This document shows, in pieces, positions 63,429 through 64,000 of a stretch of 64,000 nucleotides of DNA. Both the position numbers and the translations under genes were made by a program. Under the pieces are notes generated by a model, which was given only the letters and a program-made list of their open reading frames with translations, did not search any database and had not been told where the DNA came from. The stretch's first letter is position 1, and each line of letters starts with the position of its first letter. The stretch is taken from positions 124,001-188,000 of the forward strand of contig UCMT01000026.1 of assembly GCA_900473795.1 (NCBI GenBank), read 5' to 3'. The stretch is from Hyphomicrobiales bacterium (GTDB lineage: Bacteria; Pseudomonadota; Alphaproteobacteria; Rhizobiales; Rhizobiaceae).

Positions 63429-64000
63429 TTATTCCGCCCGCTTGAGATGCCGGTCGAGAACAGTGTCCAATTGCACGGCGGCCCGATCGAGCGAACGCTC
63501 CTCGCCGGCAAAAATCCGTGCCGCTGCGGCAAGCGCGCTGCGCTCCCCATCCCGCGTCAGCAGCCGTTCGATCGCTTTCACATAGGCGTCGACATCACCG
63601 GCTGGCGTCAGCAGGCCGGTACGGCCGTGTTCCACCACTTCCGGCACCCCGGCGATCTCCTGCGCCACGACCGGCAGGCCCGCCGCCTGCGCTTCGAGAT
63701 AGGCGAGACCATAGGCCTCGCCGCAGCCGGGCCAGACATAGAGCGCACTTTGCGCCAGGAGATCAGCGATCTCGCCAGCCGTTTTCTGTCCGTGCCAGAG
63801 GATGCGTCCTTCGTCGAAGCCGGCAAAAAGCGCCCTCACCTCGTCCGCACGGGGGCCATCACCAACGATGGACAGTTGCCAGGGCAGATGAGCCAGTCGT
63901 GCAAGTGCATCCGCCAGCATGACATAGCTCTGCATCTTGTCGCCGGACCGCATCATCGCCACGGTGATCAGCTGTCCGGGCTGAGGCGCGGGTTGCTTGT
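63429..64000 (-). CDS. Glycosyltransferase family 4, C-terminal part (cut by the window edge)
   Basis: The reverse strand stays open from the stop at 63429 to the window edge (190 residues). The readable part, beginning PGQLITVAMMRSGDKMQSY, is the C-terminal Rossmann half of a GT-B enzyme: LSIVGDGPRADEVRALFAG and the donor-binding GEAYGLAYLEAQAAGLPVVAQEIAGVPEVVEHGRTGLL. The N-terminal acceptor domain lies outside. It is the gene before the deacetylase in the same operon and adds a fourth glycosyltransferase to the region. Confidence 0.88.
   Translation of the reverse strand, partial: KQPAPQPGQLITVAMMRSGDKMQSYVMLADALARLAHLPWQLSIVGDGPRADEVRALFAGFDEGRILWHGQKTAGEIADLLAQSALYVWPGCGEAYGLAYLEAQAAGLPVVAQEIAGVPEVVEHGRTGLLTPAGDVDAYVKAIERLLTRDGERSALAAAARIFAGEERSLDRAAVQLDTVLDRHLKRAE

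Overview
The window is GC-rich, densely coded alphaproteobacterial DNA, most likely from the Rhizobium/Agrobacterium/Sinorhizobium group. The evidence for this is the abundance of ABC uptake operons, three copies of a RIME-like palindromic intergenic repeat, LacI- and LysR-controlled catabolic operons, and the type of surface-glycan genes. I see no rRNA, tRNA, CRISPR array or insertion sequence.

Left part (1-20 kb). A truncated Crp/Fnr regulator and an SDR are followed by a small quinone-detoxification group: a VOC dioxygenase fused to an alpha/beta hydrolase, an FMN-dependent quinone/azo reductase, and a second ring-cleaving dioxygenase. Next come a nitrilase-family amidohydrolase with a spermidine/putrescine-type ABC transporter (4.7-9.4 kb), then a polar amino-acid-type ABC transporter with an agmatinase-family ureohydrolase (9.5-12.7 kb). 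Divergent from these are a LysR regulator and an aminotransferase. An EamA exporter, an aldehyde dehydrogenase, a frameshifted metallo-beta-lactamase-fold gene, a 49-residue membrane protein with its own terminator, and a transglutaminase-like protein complete this part.

Middle part (20-40 kb). There are two LacI-controlled catabolic regions. The first (20.4-31.8 kb) has a sugar ABC transporter, two GMC oxidoreductases, an SDR, a Dabb protein and glycerate 2-kinase, all on the minus strand and divergent from a LacI regulator; the region between them holds two matching operator-like sites. The second (31.9-39.4 kb) is a five-gene overlapping operon (LacI, Gfo/Idh/MocA dehydrogenase, CoA-transferase, enoyl-CoA hydratase, aldehyde dehydrogenase), divergent from a DUF993 aldolase-like gene, with a perfect TTGGAACGTTCCAA palindrome between them.

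Right part (39.4-64 kb). This is the most unusual region. It combines methyltransferases, a DUF3095 cyclase-like protein, a UDP-sugar dehydrogenase, a class III nucleotide cyclase with an atypical base pocket, and a five-domain oligopeptide-type ABC importer. These are followed by three glycosyltransferases, two more methyltransferase-like proteins, a 905-residue ABC-exporter homologue whose nucleotide-binding domain has lost every catalytic motif and carries a ~325-residue insertion, a stand-alone cyclic-nucleotide-binding protein, a calcineurin-like phosphoesterase, an MBL-fold phosphodiesterase-like protein, a polysaccharide deacetylase and a truncated glycosyltransferase. My inference is a surface-glycan assembly or export module linked to cyclic-nucleotide signalling and built around a pseudo-ABC protein. 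This is the best candidate in the window for an undescribed system.
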